From assembly GCA_950295325.1 (NCBI GenBank), contig OX485807.1:21363666-21423665 (forward strand): DNA of 60,000 bases, read 5' to 3'. The position numbers and the translations under genes are program-made. The stretch comes from Polytrichum commune. Its lineage: Eukaryota > Streptophyta > Polytrichopsida > Polytrichales > Polytrichaceae. Below the pieces are notes generated by a model. The model was not told the DNA's origin and did no database searches. It saw nothing but the letters and a program-made list of their open reading frames with translations. The number at the start of each line of letters is the position of its first letter. Within the stretch, counting starts at the first letter, position 1. Below are positions 34,001-46,100 of this stretch, in pieces.

Positions 34001-36684
34001 AGGCGTGATGATCCAGTGACCCCATTATTGAATCAATGGACATATCAGGTAGATGACCATATGTGAGCTGGCTGTAAGGAGATGAATCAAGTCCTTAACC
34101 TTTCAATACATTGTTTTCTTTCCGGTATTGGTTGCATTTCCTAATGGGGCTAACACTTGTTCGCCTTCTGAGCTTTGCCGCTTCAGTGCTATGAAAGCCA
34201 AGAGTTTGTTTTGTCCCACTAAAGGATTTGGAATTATTGTGCACAGTGGTTTTCTTTTGGCTTTGTTTGTCGTTGCAACTGATTCAGCAGTAACAGTAGG
34301 ATATTGGCTGACTCTTCATGAACTTGTGCCCACTGAAATGTTTGGGGTCTGTCTGGGTCTGGATTTCCTCGCAGGCAATGGTCCATGAGCTGCTTGGCAT
34401 TCAAGACAATCGTGTCGATCTGACCAAGCTCCCCAAAGTGCCAAAAGACTTGCAGGTATGGCATTCCTGCACTATGGTTTTTTATGACGTTCAAGTGCCT
34501 ATTCCTTCCTCATATGTATGGTGATGACATAACTGTATTTCTAAAGGTTTTTGTAGCCTCTTGCTAGTTATGAATGGTTCTCAGTATCCTGAGCTACTGG
34601 TGTGGGAAACAGGAAGTAGTGCTATCATCTCAGCAGGATGCATTCTTCAAGTCCAATATGTATGAAAATTTTGGAGACTTGGGAGCAAATATCAAGAAGC
34701 TCGTGGATGAGTTTCAACAAAAAGCAAAGAGCAATCAAAACATACAATCACTTGGTCAGTCTCTGGAATCTACAGTTTGTAATATTTCTTTGCAATGTAG
34801 TACATGAGATTATTGTCTGCTATCTATGTAAACTCTCTTTAAGTTGTACAAACATTTGACATAGCAATTGTTGGAATGATGCAGAGGATATGGTCAAGTT
34901 TGTAGAAAATTATCCGGAGTATCGCAAGCAACATGGCAACGTATCGAAACATGTGACAATGATGACAGAGTTGAGTCGCATTGTGGATGAGCGGCAGCTC
35001 ATGGCTATCTCACAGATTGAACAAGAGCTTGCTTGTAATGCTGGTCAGGCAGTTGCATTTGAGGTATGACAGTTAAATGCACAATCTGAAAAGTAATGAA
35101 AGAGTAAAGGGTTGATGGACTCAAATATAGTGGAAAGTAACTTCAAAATTAAGGTGAACTTAATAAGCCTGGCATCTATATTCCTGCAACTTTTAGAGGA
35201 TATTCTTTCTGTAGACAGGTGTAGTCTGTATGCAGGCCTGCTCATTGCAAGTGGGGAGAGGTGGTAGTCAATGTCATCATATTGCTGTCGATTGATTATT
35301 GTTCTTCAGACTTGATGTTGTGGTTAAAAATGTGAATTGCGCACTGTCTTGTGTTAGATCAAGGCCACATGGTTTTCATCTATGGATTGCCTTGTCTTGA
35401 GATTCTGTTGCTTGTATGTGATGACGCGAACTGTTTACTTCTGTCAACTTTGTCAACCATAATATCAATATCTGTAGTCAAGTTATGGACTTCAACTTCT
35501 GAAAAATAACTTGGAAGGTGTTCAGGCAGTGTTGAATCAGCTGAACAATGAGAAGACATCTGATATTGATCGTCTGCGATTAGTGATGCTCTATGCCCTT
35601 CGGTTTGAGAGGGAGAGTCCCCAATCTGTGGAACAAATGATAGCTCGACTATCAAGATCTAGCAAGTACAAAGCTGGGGTGAGGACAAAACTACATTCTA
35701 GCCTTTTTTTATTGCTCTGATTATTTTCAATTCACGAGGATGAAATGGTTGAACCTTTTGATATTGGGTCTGACATTACATTGCTTGGCTGTTCTGCAGC
35801 TGGTACGCACACTACTGAAACAAGCAGGTTTTGATAAGCGTACTGGTGATTTGTTTGGCAACCGGGATCTTTTCAATAAGGCTCGGAACATGGCTCGGGG
35901 CCTTAAGGTGACTTTAAAATGGCTCAACATTGACTTAAAATTATCTTGATTTTAATTGGCACATTTATGATAGAAGTTAAGTGACTAGGAGTAACTGATA
36001 GTATCTAGGAGGGGACCTAGAGAATTAATCAACAGAAGTTTTTCAACAGGGGGTGGAGAATGTGTACACTCAACATCAGCCACTACTTGCCCAAACAATT
36101 GAGAGCATTGTAAGGGGTCGATTGCGTGACATTGATTACCCATTTGTGGGCAACCATTTTCAACAGGGCAGGTCAGTAATTTGTTATTAAGAAATTTCTT
36201 TCTTGATTTAATATGCTTGACGTCCTGTTCACTGAGGATCAAGTGAATAAATTGAATGAATAAATTGTTGGAATGTGCAGGCCACAAGACGTGGTAATTT
36301 TCATGGTTGGTGGGACAACATACGAAGAGGCACGCACTGTGCATATGATTAATGCTACACAAACAGGGACACGGGTAATTTTGGGTGGAACAATTGTACA
36401 GAATTCAACAAGGTAAGCTTCTTATCTGCTGTTTAGTGATGATTTACACTAAATTCATGTAAAAGTTACACTGGTGTACTCGTGTTTGAATATTGAATTA
36501 CTCTAAAGTATTCCATAGATGCTCACTTCAGACCTGAAGTTGAAAGTGAACTTGTGAGGTCCACAAAGCGGCACACTATGAATCTTATCCGTGTTGTTTC
36601 CCTTGGTGCAGCTTCTTGAACGATTTGGAAGAAATGCAACGGGCTCAAAAAGTAGAACGAGGAAGTTTTACCGCCTCTATGTAA
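31095..36684 (+). CDS. VPS45: VPS45, Sec1/Munc18 vesicle-fusion protein
   Basis: Thirteen exons close in frame to 569 aa, a typical length for plant VPS45: 31095-31184, 32191-32386, 32923-33002, 33339-33566, 33923-34048, 34375-34455, 34613-34754, 34885-35063, 35526-35678, 35800-35907, 36050-36171, 36281-36412 and 36612-36684. It starts [20 protein letters not shown] then [10 protein letters not shown]. Later hallmarks are [69 protein letters not shown] and [20 protein letters not shown], then [19 protein letters not shown] near the end. SM proteins clasp SNARE complexes; VPS45 acts at the trans-Golgi network and endosome with Tlg2/SYP4-type syntaxins. No stop or frameshift was found. Intron 1 contains tandem repeats and there is a MITE upstream. 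Confidence 0.96.
31405..32035. repeat. three ~205-bp tandem copies in VPS45 intron 1
   Basis: Copies begin near 31405, 31613 and 31817. Each holds, in order, a TTAACCCT-like segment, 'ttggacaagag', 'ggcactctg(g/a)tgcag', 'ttcagctat', 'gg(g/a)aggataa' and 'ttgaa(g/g)(a/g)caaat'. Similarity is about 80% by eye. All lie between exons 1 and 2. Confidence 0.88.
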
Positions 36685-37149
36685 AATAGTCTAGAAGAGT
36701 GTGGCGGCAAACCACTCACAAAATTCCCATTAGTGTAATCTTAAGACATTATTTGGCTTACTGCAAAGATTAGTAGGCAGGTATTGCTTAGGCATCTGTA
36801 ATCAAATGTTTGATTTAACAAGGTTCAGAGGTGTATACTTTTGCCTTAATTCAGGCTCAGTGCATGAAATCTTACCAGCTTCAGTTGATAAGAGATTTTC
36901 CCAGATACTTGTGCAGTTTATTGTCAATCCTTCTTGGAGCTGCTTATCCTGGTCATGCGAAAAGTAATTGCCCTGGAAACTGTAGTGGATTGTGCATTTA
37001 TGTGTACTGCCAGAACCATTATTCCATCAAAGACACTACCAACCTTAAAGGTAAATTCCCACACCTCAATGAACTATTCCAAAGTACCCAAGAACAAATC
37101 CAGCAAGTATATCAATCACCTTTTCCTAGAATATCACATCCTCTATAAT
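36685..37149. other. VPS45 downstream sequence
   Basis: 3' flank and probable untranslated region. No gene is recognised. Confidence 0.4.
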
Positions 37150-37780
37150 AGCTCCAATGATGTCCTCACTTGCCAAAGGAGGTGATTTGTACTCTTTACT
37201 CTAACCCGTGGCGGGGTCTTTATAATGATCCACAATATCATACATTCATTAGGAAATAATACCAAAATCCAAACTCCTATTGACATATCACCATACCTTC
37301 TACCTCAACTCATACATAACAAACCTCAATATCCTATTATTCTAATGAACTTATACATGCCCTCACATGATGAAGACCTACATTTAATCCCCCTCATTCA
37401 AACACACATTACCTCCATCTTCACCTCCTCCCCAAACCAAATAATTATACTAGCATGTGACTTCAATAGGGATATCTTCCTCCAAGGGCGCTCTAATGAC
37501 AATGGAATACACCCCCCCCCCCCCCATACACTGCCGGACCTTCTCACTCCCAAAAGCCTTGGGGCAATCATCCACAAACCACACACCCCAGCTACTCAAA
37601 CCCTATCCTGGAAGACATGCTCCACGCCTTAATGCCAAATTTAATGAAATTACCTTGACACCTTAACTCTTACAAATATACTAACCTCGACAAAAATCAT
37701 GTCCCCAAAATTGTGGCAACATGCCCAATTAAAACTACAGAAACTCCTTAGCACCCTCATTGAACCTAGATTGATTGATA
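37150..37780 (+). pseudogene. non-LTR retrotransposon (LINE) endonuclease-domain fragment
   Basis: Translation from about 37190 gives LTRGGVFIMIHNIIHSL, then PIILMNLYMPSHDEDLHLIP, SIFTSSPNQIIILACDFNRD and IFLQG. This order (GGVxI, then INxYxP, then a hydrophobic run and xxDFN) is that of the apurinic-type endonuclease/exonuclease/phosphatase domain of LINE ORF2. The frame breaks near a poly-C run at 37511-37523; a neighbouring frame continues with weak coding character to about 37780. No reverse transcriptase motif (such as YxDD) follows, so this is a truncated, decayed copy. The family call rests on few motifs. Confidence 0.6.
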
Positions 37781-37949
37781 TATAATTATGGAGGACATAG
37801 TCCAATCTCAATGTAACACGTGTCTTTTTAGTGTCCATTCTTAACTACAAACCTTGCCACCATATATCATTAAAATTTAGATGTCCAATTAAGAAGAGTG
37901 ATCACATAAGCCCACATACCCTATAAGAGAGGGCGAGTTTCACATTAGG

Positions 37950-38545
37950 TTCGGGTCCAAGAAACTTGGGGTCCAGACTACCACGTGATAGACTTTATTC
38001 CAGTCGCAAGATTGGAACCAAACCTGAAGATTGATTTCTCATACTAAGAAGAGTATTTTTTTTAAGTGTGGGATGTCAAGATTGGTGGGAAAATGACGCC
38101 ACATTAGCAACACTTCAAATTTTCATACCTTTTGGCAAAAATTTCATTTCTTCCAAATTTTGCTCTCAACCAATAGGATCGCTTGACTTTGGAATCTCTT
38201 TGATCTTGGACTTAACACTTCAATTTGTGTTCAAGGAACTTGGGGGGGGGGGGGGGGTTTAAGCACCCCGTAAATGGACCCTTTACTTTTAGACTCAAGA
38301 TCGGGTTCAATCTTAAGGATCGATTTCTCAAACTAAGAGGAGTATTTTCTTGGGTGAGGACAACCGAGATTTCGCAAGAAAGTGGTGCCACTTTATTTTT
38401 CCATACCCTGGACATGGACCCTAATGTACACTCCTTGGGTCCAAAATTGTGCTCTCGGCCAATAAGATTGCTTGATGTTGGAGTTTCTTTGGTCTTGGAC
38501 CCTAGTGTAAAGCCACCTTCAACTGAGCTTCCTTGTTTCAATGGG
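37950..38545. repeat. diverged ~265-bp tandem pair with poly-G run
   Basis: The segment at about 37985-38240 ('gattgatttctcatactaag' to 'aaccaataggatcgcttga' to 'ctttgatcttgga') repeats at about 38275-38525 ('gatcgatttctcaaactaag' to 'gccaataagattgcttgatg'). A run of 17-18 G lies at 38242-38259 between them. No coding function is recognised. Similar phrases recur loosely to about 38990. Confidence 0.7.
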
Positions 38546-39024
38546 CACATCTCTCACAAGTGGCTTTTAGGGTGGATTTATACACGGCCCCGGCTAGCCC
38601 GAGCACCAACCCGATTTGTCAAGCATGAAGCCCTTAATCCGGCCCAATTTTATCAACTTTTTTTGGGTCCAACCTTGTCAAATGTTAAGTGATGAGTGTT
38701 GACTCTAGGTACTGATGTTCTTGAGGGGAAAAGTTTATGAAGAGAATAAAATTTCCACGAGTTGACGGTAGAGATGTTCATTATCCAATGGACGAGCCCA
38801 ATGTGACCCATGTTGAGAATTTGAACCAAGAAAAACCACGTTCCAATTTTTTTCAAGCCAACCCAAAATTTTGGCGCCAAGTTTTTACCACCTAGGACGC
38901 CACATAGAATGAGTAAATGTTTGGGCCCAACCCTAGTATAAAGCCCTCGGGCTTGCTTTGATGAAACCAAGTGATCCTATTGGTTGAAATTCTTAGAGTT
39001 ATGGTTGGCTTGCCCCAAGTACAT

Positions 39025-39345
39025 CCTAACCTTTGTAATATCACCCTCCTTAATATCACTCCTACTCTTATATCCCAAAACCCTAGAGAACGGATACGCT
39101 AAGTTTAAATCTCCCTCCTTGTTCTCACATTTCCCTCCCATATATCACAGGTTCTATCATCTAAATAATTCACCAAAAAACTCAAATCATATGCTTGCAC
39201 ACATCACATTGTTATATTGTCATTATTGCACCGGTGACTTTGTGTTGCTCCATAATGTCACATGCTACAACTAATTCTCTATCCTCCTTAATATCACGTG
39301 CATGTTGGTTGCCGCAGGCGTGATATTAGGGAGGTTGGAGTGTAG
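39025..39345. repeat. short inverted-repeat element, possible MITE
   Basis: 'taatatcaccctcc' near 39036 and 39049-39062 faces 'gtgatattagggagg' at about 39319-39333. A second forward copy occurs near 39281-39298. The ends are not clean, and no target duplication is certain. Confidence 0.35.
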
Positions 39346-39559
39346 AAGGTGGGTCTTTAACTTACGCGGCACCATGCTCACCTCCAAAAGGACGATGAGG
39401 CTCTGCTTGTGGGCCCCCATCCGACCTCGCTCCCTCTGTGGCCAAGAATTTCCTTCGATTCCCTGCGCCATCCTTCCCTCACTTGCTGCTCCTCTCATTC
39501 AAAGCCTCCCAAATTCTAACTTCGTAGGCGCGCTTTTCAGCCAATTCACGAATCACACG

Positions 39560-40000
39560 TGATTGTCATTACATGGACTTCGATACCACTTGTGACAATC
39601 TTGTACCATCTCATCTGCTGCAACTCCTGCTGTAACTGATGCGGTGATTCTTCCGACGAGCACTCACAGTAGTTCATGTTTCGGTTCTCATTTTAGTCCT
39701 GTCTGATTAATTCGGGTTTTATTACCTACATTGCATCTACTCTACATCCCTTTTCATTCTTGGGTGTTGTTGAGTTAGCAATTTCCTAGTCCTGTGATTC
39801 CAGCTCAACTGCAAGTGCCGAGAGCATTTGTGAGTGATTGTCATTCCTTTTAACATGCCTTTTGTGATAATCTTGTGCCATAGGCTCATCATATGCATGT
39901 ACTGAAGTAGGTAATTCATGTTCCAATTTTCGCACTGTCCTGTTTTTGTCACCCCATTCTGTTGATTCGGGTTTATTATTCCCTGTGTGAGGCAGATTGT
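39560..40000. repeat. ~270-bp tandem pair upstream of ABC-F gene
   Basis: A block containing 'gtgacaatcttgtacc', 'gttcatgtttc', 'cctgtctgattaattcgggt' and 'ttatta' at about 39562-39725 repeats as 'gtgataatcttgtgcc', 'attcatgttcc', 'ctgttgattcgggtttatta' at about 39838-39985. It ends about 170 bp before the ABC-F start codon, so it may lie in the promoter or leader. Confidence 0.7.
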
Positions 40001-40168
40001 AGACATTCGCATCGATTGGTTCTCGGCAAAATTTTGGGCAATTTCGGGCGCCCTTTTTTCTGAGGGCGCTTCCTGAAGCATTTTTTGGTGATGTTGTGGA
40101 GCTGCAGTCGGTGACTGGAGCCGCACCTTGGCTCAGGAGCATCACCTTGTTACCCAGTTTGAGACACG

Positions 40169-43100
40169 ATGGACACCTTAATTCTTGCACAGGAAGTGAG
40201 CAGCATCGGTGTGGCTTTGGCTGCTCCGAACTCTTTCAAGTTGGGAATCAGTGGCACTCGAATTAGCTACCACTCTTGTGTGTCCGTGGGTAGAGGGTTA
40301 GGCTTGAACCACCTCCGCCATGGTGGTTTGTTCGCTCTACCTCCGAGGTCCAAACGTCGTGGGACAACATCAACGTCGTGGGGCGACTCCAAAACCTCAA
40401 CTTCAACCTCAAATGCGTCAGCCGGTGCGGGTGTGGGGATTTTTGCGATGCAAGCGACCTCCACAGAACCCAAGTCCGCGGTGGTTAGGTCGGCGGATAC
40501 TGCAGGCGCTGTAAGTCCCACCTTCACTTTTTCTTCTTATAAATCCATTTTTGGTGGGTTAAGTTTCACTGGTAATTTCAAGTCATTGTCTGAGTCGCCG
40601 AAAGAATGTCCAACGACCTCCATAATGCGCACCGGAAGCAGGGGTTGAAATTTTTGTGCGTAGAGAAGACATTTTTTTTTGTTGCATCTTCCCAAATTTC
40701 GTTTGCATCTTGGGTTCAACTCCTGCAGAGAAAGTTTTGGGAATTGAAGTATGTATTTTGGACTGTTGATGGGAATTTCTCAGTGACATATACGGAGCTA
40801 CTGGAATAGTTCTTGTGAAGTCTCTGCTTCGGGCTATTGGAATAGCCTCGGTTGCATTCTTCGCAATTTCAGAAGAAATTCATACATTAAAAACCTGGCA
40901 AGTGCAGGCAGATTTTGCGTGTTTAACACCTTTTTGTAAGTCTACTTTTATTTCCTTCTTATAATACGTTTTGAATGGACTAAGGTTCATCGGGGATTTC
41001 AAAAGAATTATCTGACAGCGAATGTTCAACCTCCATCCGCACCGGAAGCAGGGGTTAAATTTCTTGTGCGCAGAGAAGACAAATTTTTGTTGCATCTTTT
41101 CAAATTTCTTTTGCATCTTGGGTTTAACTACTTCATAGAAGACTGTGGGAATTGGAGTAGGTCTGTTGGACCTTCGATGGGAATTTCTCAGTGAAACATA
41201 TTGAGCTACTGCTCTTTTTCATGAAACTCTTTGGTTCGAGGCTACTGGAATAGCTTCAGTCACATATTTCGCTTCTTCAGAGGGATATTTGCGCTGAGAA
41301 GATACATTTTCTGCTGCATCTTCTCAAATTTTTGTTTGCATCTTGGTGTTAACTCTTTCATAGAAGATTTGGGAAATTGAAGCAGGTATGCTGGACCTTT
41401 GATGTGATCTCCTCAGGGAAACAAATTAAGCTACCGATTTGTCTCTGTTTGGGATTTGAAGTCTCTGCTTGGGTGCTACTGGAATAGTCTCTGTTGCATT
41501 CTCGCAGTTTCAGAGAAAATGCCTGGGCAATGACAGATTATGTCCGTGTTTTGACACCTTTCTCTCCTCTCCTTGCAAAAATAGGGTGTTTTCTAGAATA
41601 AACCAAACCTTTGGCTTTTGTTTTAACTACTTCAGGGCTTGGTCTTGTCTCTCCTGGTTTCCTTTTGTCAATGAAATTAGTACAAATCCTATACAGCAAC
41701 TAGCTTGAGTTTTCCCATTACCTCTGGATATCAGTGGTAGAAACTGAAGACAAGGATCCCCTGTTGGGAATTGATGAAGTCAGTGGGGATGTTATGGAAG
41801 GATGCTTCTTCCATGCAGATAGATTGTCATGGATGGCCTCTTGTCATTTGGCTTACCACCATCTGGCTATTCCCTCATGTCATTTGTTTTCTATGCCATT
41901 CTAGGTTTTATGGTTATCTTTATTTGGAAGGGGTGATGTTTGAACATCAATACTTACAAGGATACTGTACTCTCCTCTTCTGGTATGCAGGTGCTGATGT
42001 TGGAGGACGTGACAATTAGTGCTGGAGGAAGGGATCTGCTGACAGGGGCAGCATGGCGCCTGCTGCCTGGCCAGCGGACAGGTCTAGTTGGTGTCAATGG
42101 TTGTGGCAAGTCCACATTGCTGCGTGCTTTAGTGGGTCATGGAGACATCCAATCTGGGCTCGTTGCCCTGTCCATTGACACAGAGGTGGCTTACTTGGAA
42201 CAAACGTGAGTATTCGATCATCTTCCCAAATGTTGTAAATCTTTGGGTTCTCAGGTGTGGCAGCTGATTCGGTTGCTCTTACTCTATTTCTAGATTCAGC
42301 TGCAGGAAAATGCAGCTGGGAGTTATCAGATGGGATTAATATCATCCTTGATCAGTTATTTATGTTGACCAGTGTACAAGTGGATGCCACTACATTCACT
42401 TTAGGCGGAAATAGCCACTATGAAATCGAGTTCAAGACCTTAAGTACCTCTTGCGACATTTTGTCGCTCAAAGACACAATGGAGCATGTTTGGACTATTG
42501 CAATATCAATTTTCTTGTGGTAACAGCCTTGGATTTGCACAATTCCAGATCTCCAAAACCTGTGGATATAACTAAAAGGGTTTCTACAGATAATTATCCA
42601 CAAGTGACTTTGAAACTTGATGGTACGCGGTCATTTCTTGTATGGTATAAGAGATACATATATCAAGTATCACCATCAGCTCTATCAAAAATTGTTAAAG
42701 AATCCTGATTGTTGATGTCTGATCTTTTATGTTTCTCATGACCATCAACGTTTAGCTAGACTAGGTCGTGCTTCTCTCTGAATGTCAAAGAAATTAAACT
42801 GCAGGGGTGAGGATCATGTTCCTTCTGGTGGCAAATGGAGTTGGCAATTATCACGTGTGTTAAGCTACAATGCAACTGGTGGTACTTGCTGCTTAATCCA
42901 GTGGAATTTGATGTGAGCAGGGCAGTCTCTGGGTCTACAAGGACAGTGTGGGACGAGGCTAGATCCCGTATGGTTGCAGTGAATGCTGCACTTGAGGAAC
43001 TGGAAGCATCCGAAAAAGCGGTTGAAAGAGGCGAGGAAGGAGCAATTGCCCGCCTTGCACAAGCACAGGAGCAAGTGGAGGCAACAGATGGTTACCGGGT

Positions 43101-46100
43101 TGATGAAGTCATTGCGGGGTAAGAAAAATAAGAAGTATGTGTGCTTTGGTATGTATAAATTGGTTACTTATCTCAATTGGACACCAATATCTGGGTAGTG
43201 CGTGGTTAGGTGTGCAGTATGAATGGACATAAAAAAGATGTGTTTAGAGGAGATAAAACGGCATGCTCAAAAATTGTTAACCACTGTAGGCTTTATACGT
43301 ACAAACCACTGTGATGCTGAAATTGGGAACTTAGCTTGTTTGTTGTGACATTTTCAGGGTGCTGAATGGATTAGGGTTTCAACAGGAAGATTGGACAAGG
43401 TCGTGCATGGATTTCTCTGGAGGGTGGCAAATGCGAATTGCACTTGCAAGGCTGTTGCTTGAGCAAAGGTCACACATGGGGAAATCTCTTCTTCTGCTGG
43501 ATGAACCGACAAATCATCTTGACACAAAAGCCAAGGTATTTTGCAACAGAGTACAGTCAGGAAACATTCTCTTCAAATAATAGCAACTCTAATTGTTTCC
43601 ATGACGGGTGGGAAGTCTGAAACATGTTACTGGAGAAAGATCCTGGTTGGCCTTCAAGAAAGTGAAAATAATAACTCTTTTGCAGACATTGTGGACTATT
43701 AAATGTTACCGTTTTCTGATATGTATTCTGCCATTGCAGAAGTGTTACTGACTGATTATTATTTCACGGCAGGTGTGGCTTGGTAGATATCTGACAGGGG
43801 TAACAGCAGCAGTCATCTTGGTTAGCCACGAACATGAGTTCATAGAAAAAGCATGCAATCACATAGCTGAGGTACTACTTCTTGCTAAAAATTCATTGGG
43901 TGCAAAATTTGAAAATTTCAACGTTTCCTTTTGCATGGATGAATCTCGTTGTGTTAAATATCTTGGCTTGTGCAGATACACAGATGCCAACTTCATCATT
44001 ATGTTGGAAACTACTCCAGCTTTTTGCGAGCACGTGCTGCTCGACAGCTTCAAGCTTCTCAAGCCTACAAAGCAAAGCAAGCAGAGATTGAGCGGTTGCA
44101 GGTTTTTGTTGATCGCTTTGGTGCTAAAGCCACGAAGGCATCGGCTGCAAATTCAAGGAAGAAAATGATTGAAAAGATTAAGCAACAAATGCCTGATGTT
44201 GCACCTCCTGAAGGTTTATATATTTCTCACTGTTGTTGCCTTTTTGAAGCAATTTTCCTCCCCAGCTTCATGCTCTTTAAGGGTCAACTTTCATGTGAAA
44301 GGCTTGCAAGCATTTTTGTATTCCTACAAATCCCAACTCTCCCCCCCTACACCCCCCTCTTGAGCTCTTGGATTTCTTCAATGTGCACTTTCTCCTCATT
44401 TTCTCCTCATTTTTTCACATCCACACAGCAGGGCTGTCACCTTTTCATTTAACCTCTAAGCTATCCTCCGATCAAGACTCTTTATTTCATGTGTAAGTTT
44501 GACCATGCTGGTGGCATGGTCAAAGGACCTCACATTCAATTAGCTTTGTATCCCTGGGGGTGGGAAATGTTTAAGGCTTTGAGCTTCTATTGAGCCTTTA
44601 TGACCACGTCCTCATCCATGGAGCTAATATATTATGTTGGACCATGCTGCCCGGTTCACTTTATGAAAGTTGACCCTTATTATCCTCTAAGGTTCATTAA
44701 CCTGTCCTGTGTCCAAAACTGCAGTTTCAGATGTGGGCGAAGGGGCAGGAGATCGACGTTCTGTGAAAATGTGGCTGCCTAAGCCTCCACCCTGTGCTAG
44801 AGAGGTTTTAATTATGCGTAAGGTGCAAGTAGGATGGGATGGAACTCCACTCCTCCATGAAGTGGATGTTCGACTGGAGACCGGAATGCGGCTGGTATGT
44901 TTTCATCTCTACCTTGGTTAAAAGTGGTCTATAGTTATGTCATATTCAAGTCGTTTACAGAGCAGAGAGACACTGGTGTTCATAAAGCAAATTGGGCAGA
45001 TGTGTGACAACTTGCACCCTGTTGGCCACTTTTCATGTATCTCAATGTCTACATCGTGGGCTGGGATAGTCTAGTGGCTCAAAAGAACATTGATGACTGG
45101 AGGTGTTGACTAATGCTGGGTGGCTGGAGAAATTGCACCAAAACCCCGCTGGTTATTAAGGCAGTTCTATATATTCATAACCATGGTTCTTAAAATATCA
45201 AATAACTGGATTTGATTCATAATCTCGATTCTAAAAAAATAAAACCACTATCAGGCAATTAACATGAAAAGATTTCTTGAAATCAACCGGTGTTTTGAAT
45301 TTCACAAAAGTAACAAGGACCAGAGGTTCTTTGATTCCCCTTTTTTTTTCTAAAGAAGACTGGAACTGGAGTTTATTGAGAAAATCAAATACCTGCCCAA
45401 CACTGGTCTCAACAAAATGATGGTAGGAATATATCACAAATGTTTGATTAAAGTGGAGAGCATGTGTTACTGGCTGATCAAGTAAAGTCACGTGTTTTTA
45501 ACTGCAGGTAATTCTTGGACCCAATGGATGTGGGAAGAGTACATTCATGCGTGCCATGGCTGGTAGAGGCGGGGTGCTAGCTGGTTCACGTGAAGTTGGT
45601 CAAGGAGTGGAGATTGGAGTTTTCACCCAAGACCTCGCTCAAGATTTACCTGGAGAGCTTTCAGGCCTAGAATTTGTCCTACAGGTCTCACATCCTAACT
45701 AGAAATGCATACCCTATGTGCCTGTCAGTTTCATACATTATTAAATTTACCGATGAACGCCCAAATGGTAAGTGCCAAGTTTCATGTTCTAATTGATTAC
45801 GAATGGAAGTAAATTGTATGCGGCACCTTCATAATTGATTATTTCATCACATGGCTGTCCAAAACTGAATGTAATGTACATTATCCTTTTTGGTCTGCTG
45901 AAAAGTTCACAGTGTTGGATTCTTAATTCTATAAAGGTTTCAGGTTGGTGTTTATAATAGTATGTCCATATTTGTGCTTGAAAGTGAATTGGGTTGACAA
46001 GGATGATTTCTCTGGTTGCCAGGAAGCAAGAGAAAAAGATGTAAGCATCACGGATGAGATGGCCAGGTCTGCACTAGGCTCCCTGGGGCTTACTGGTGAT

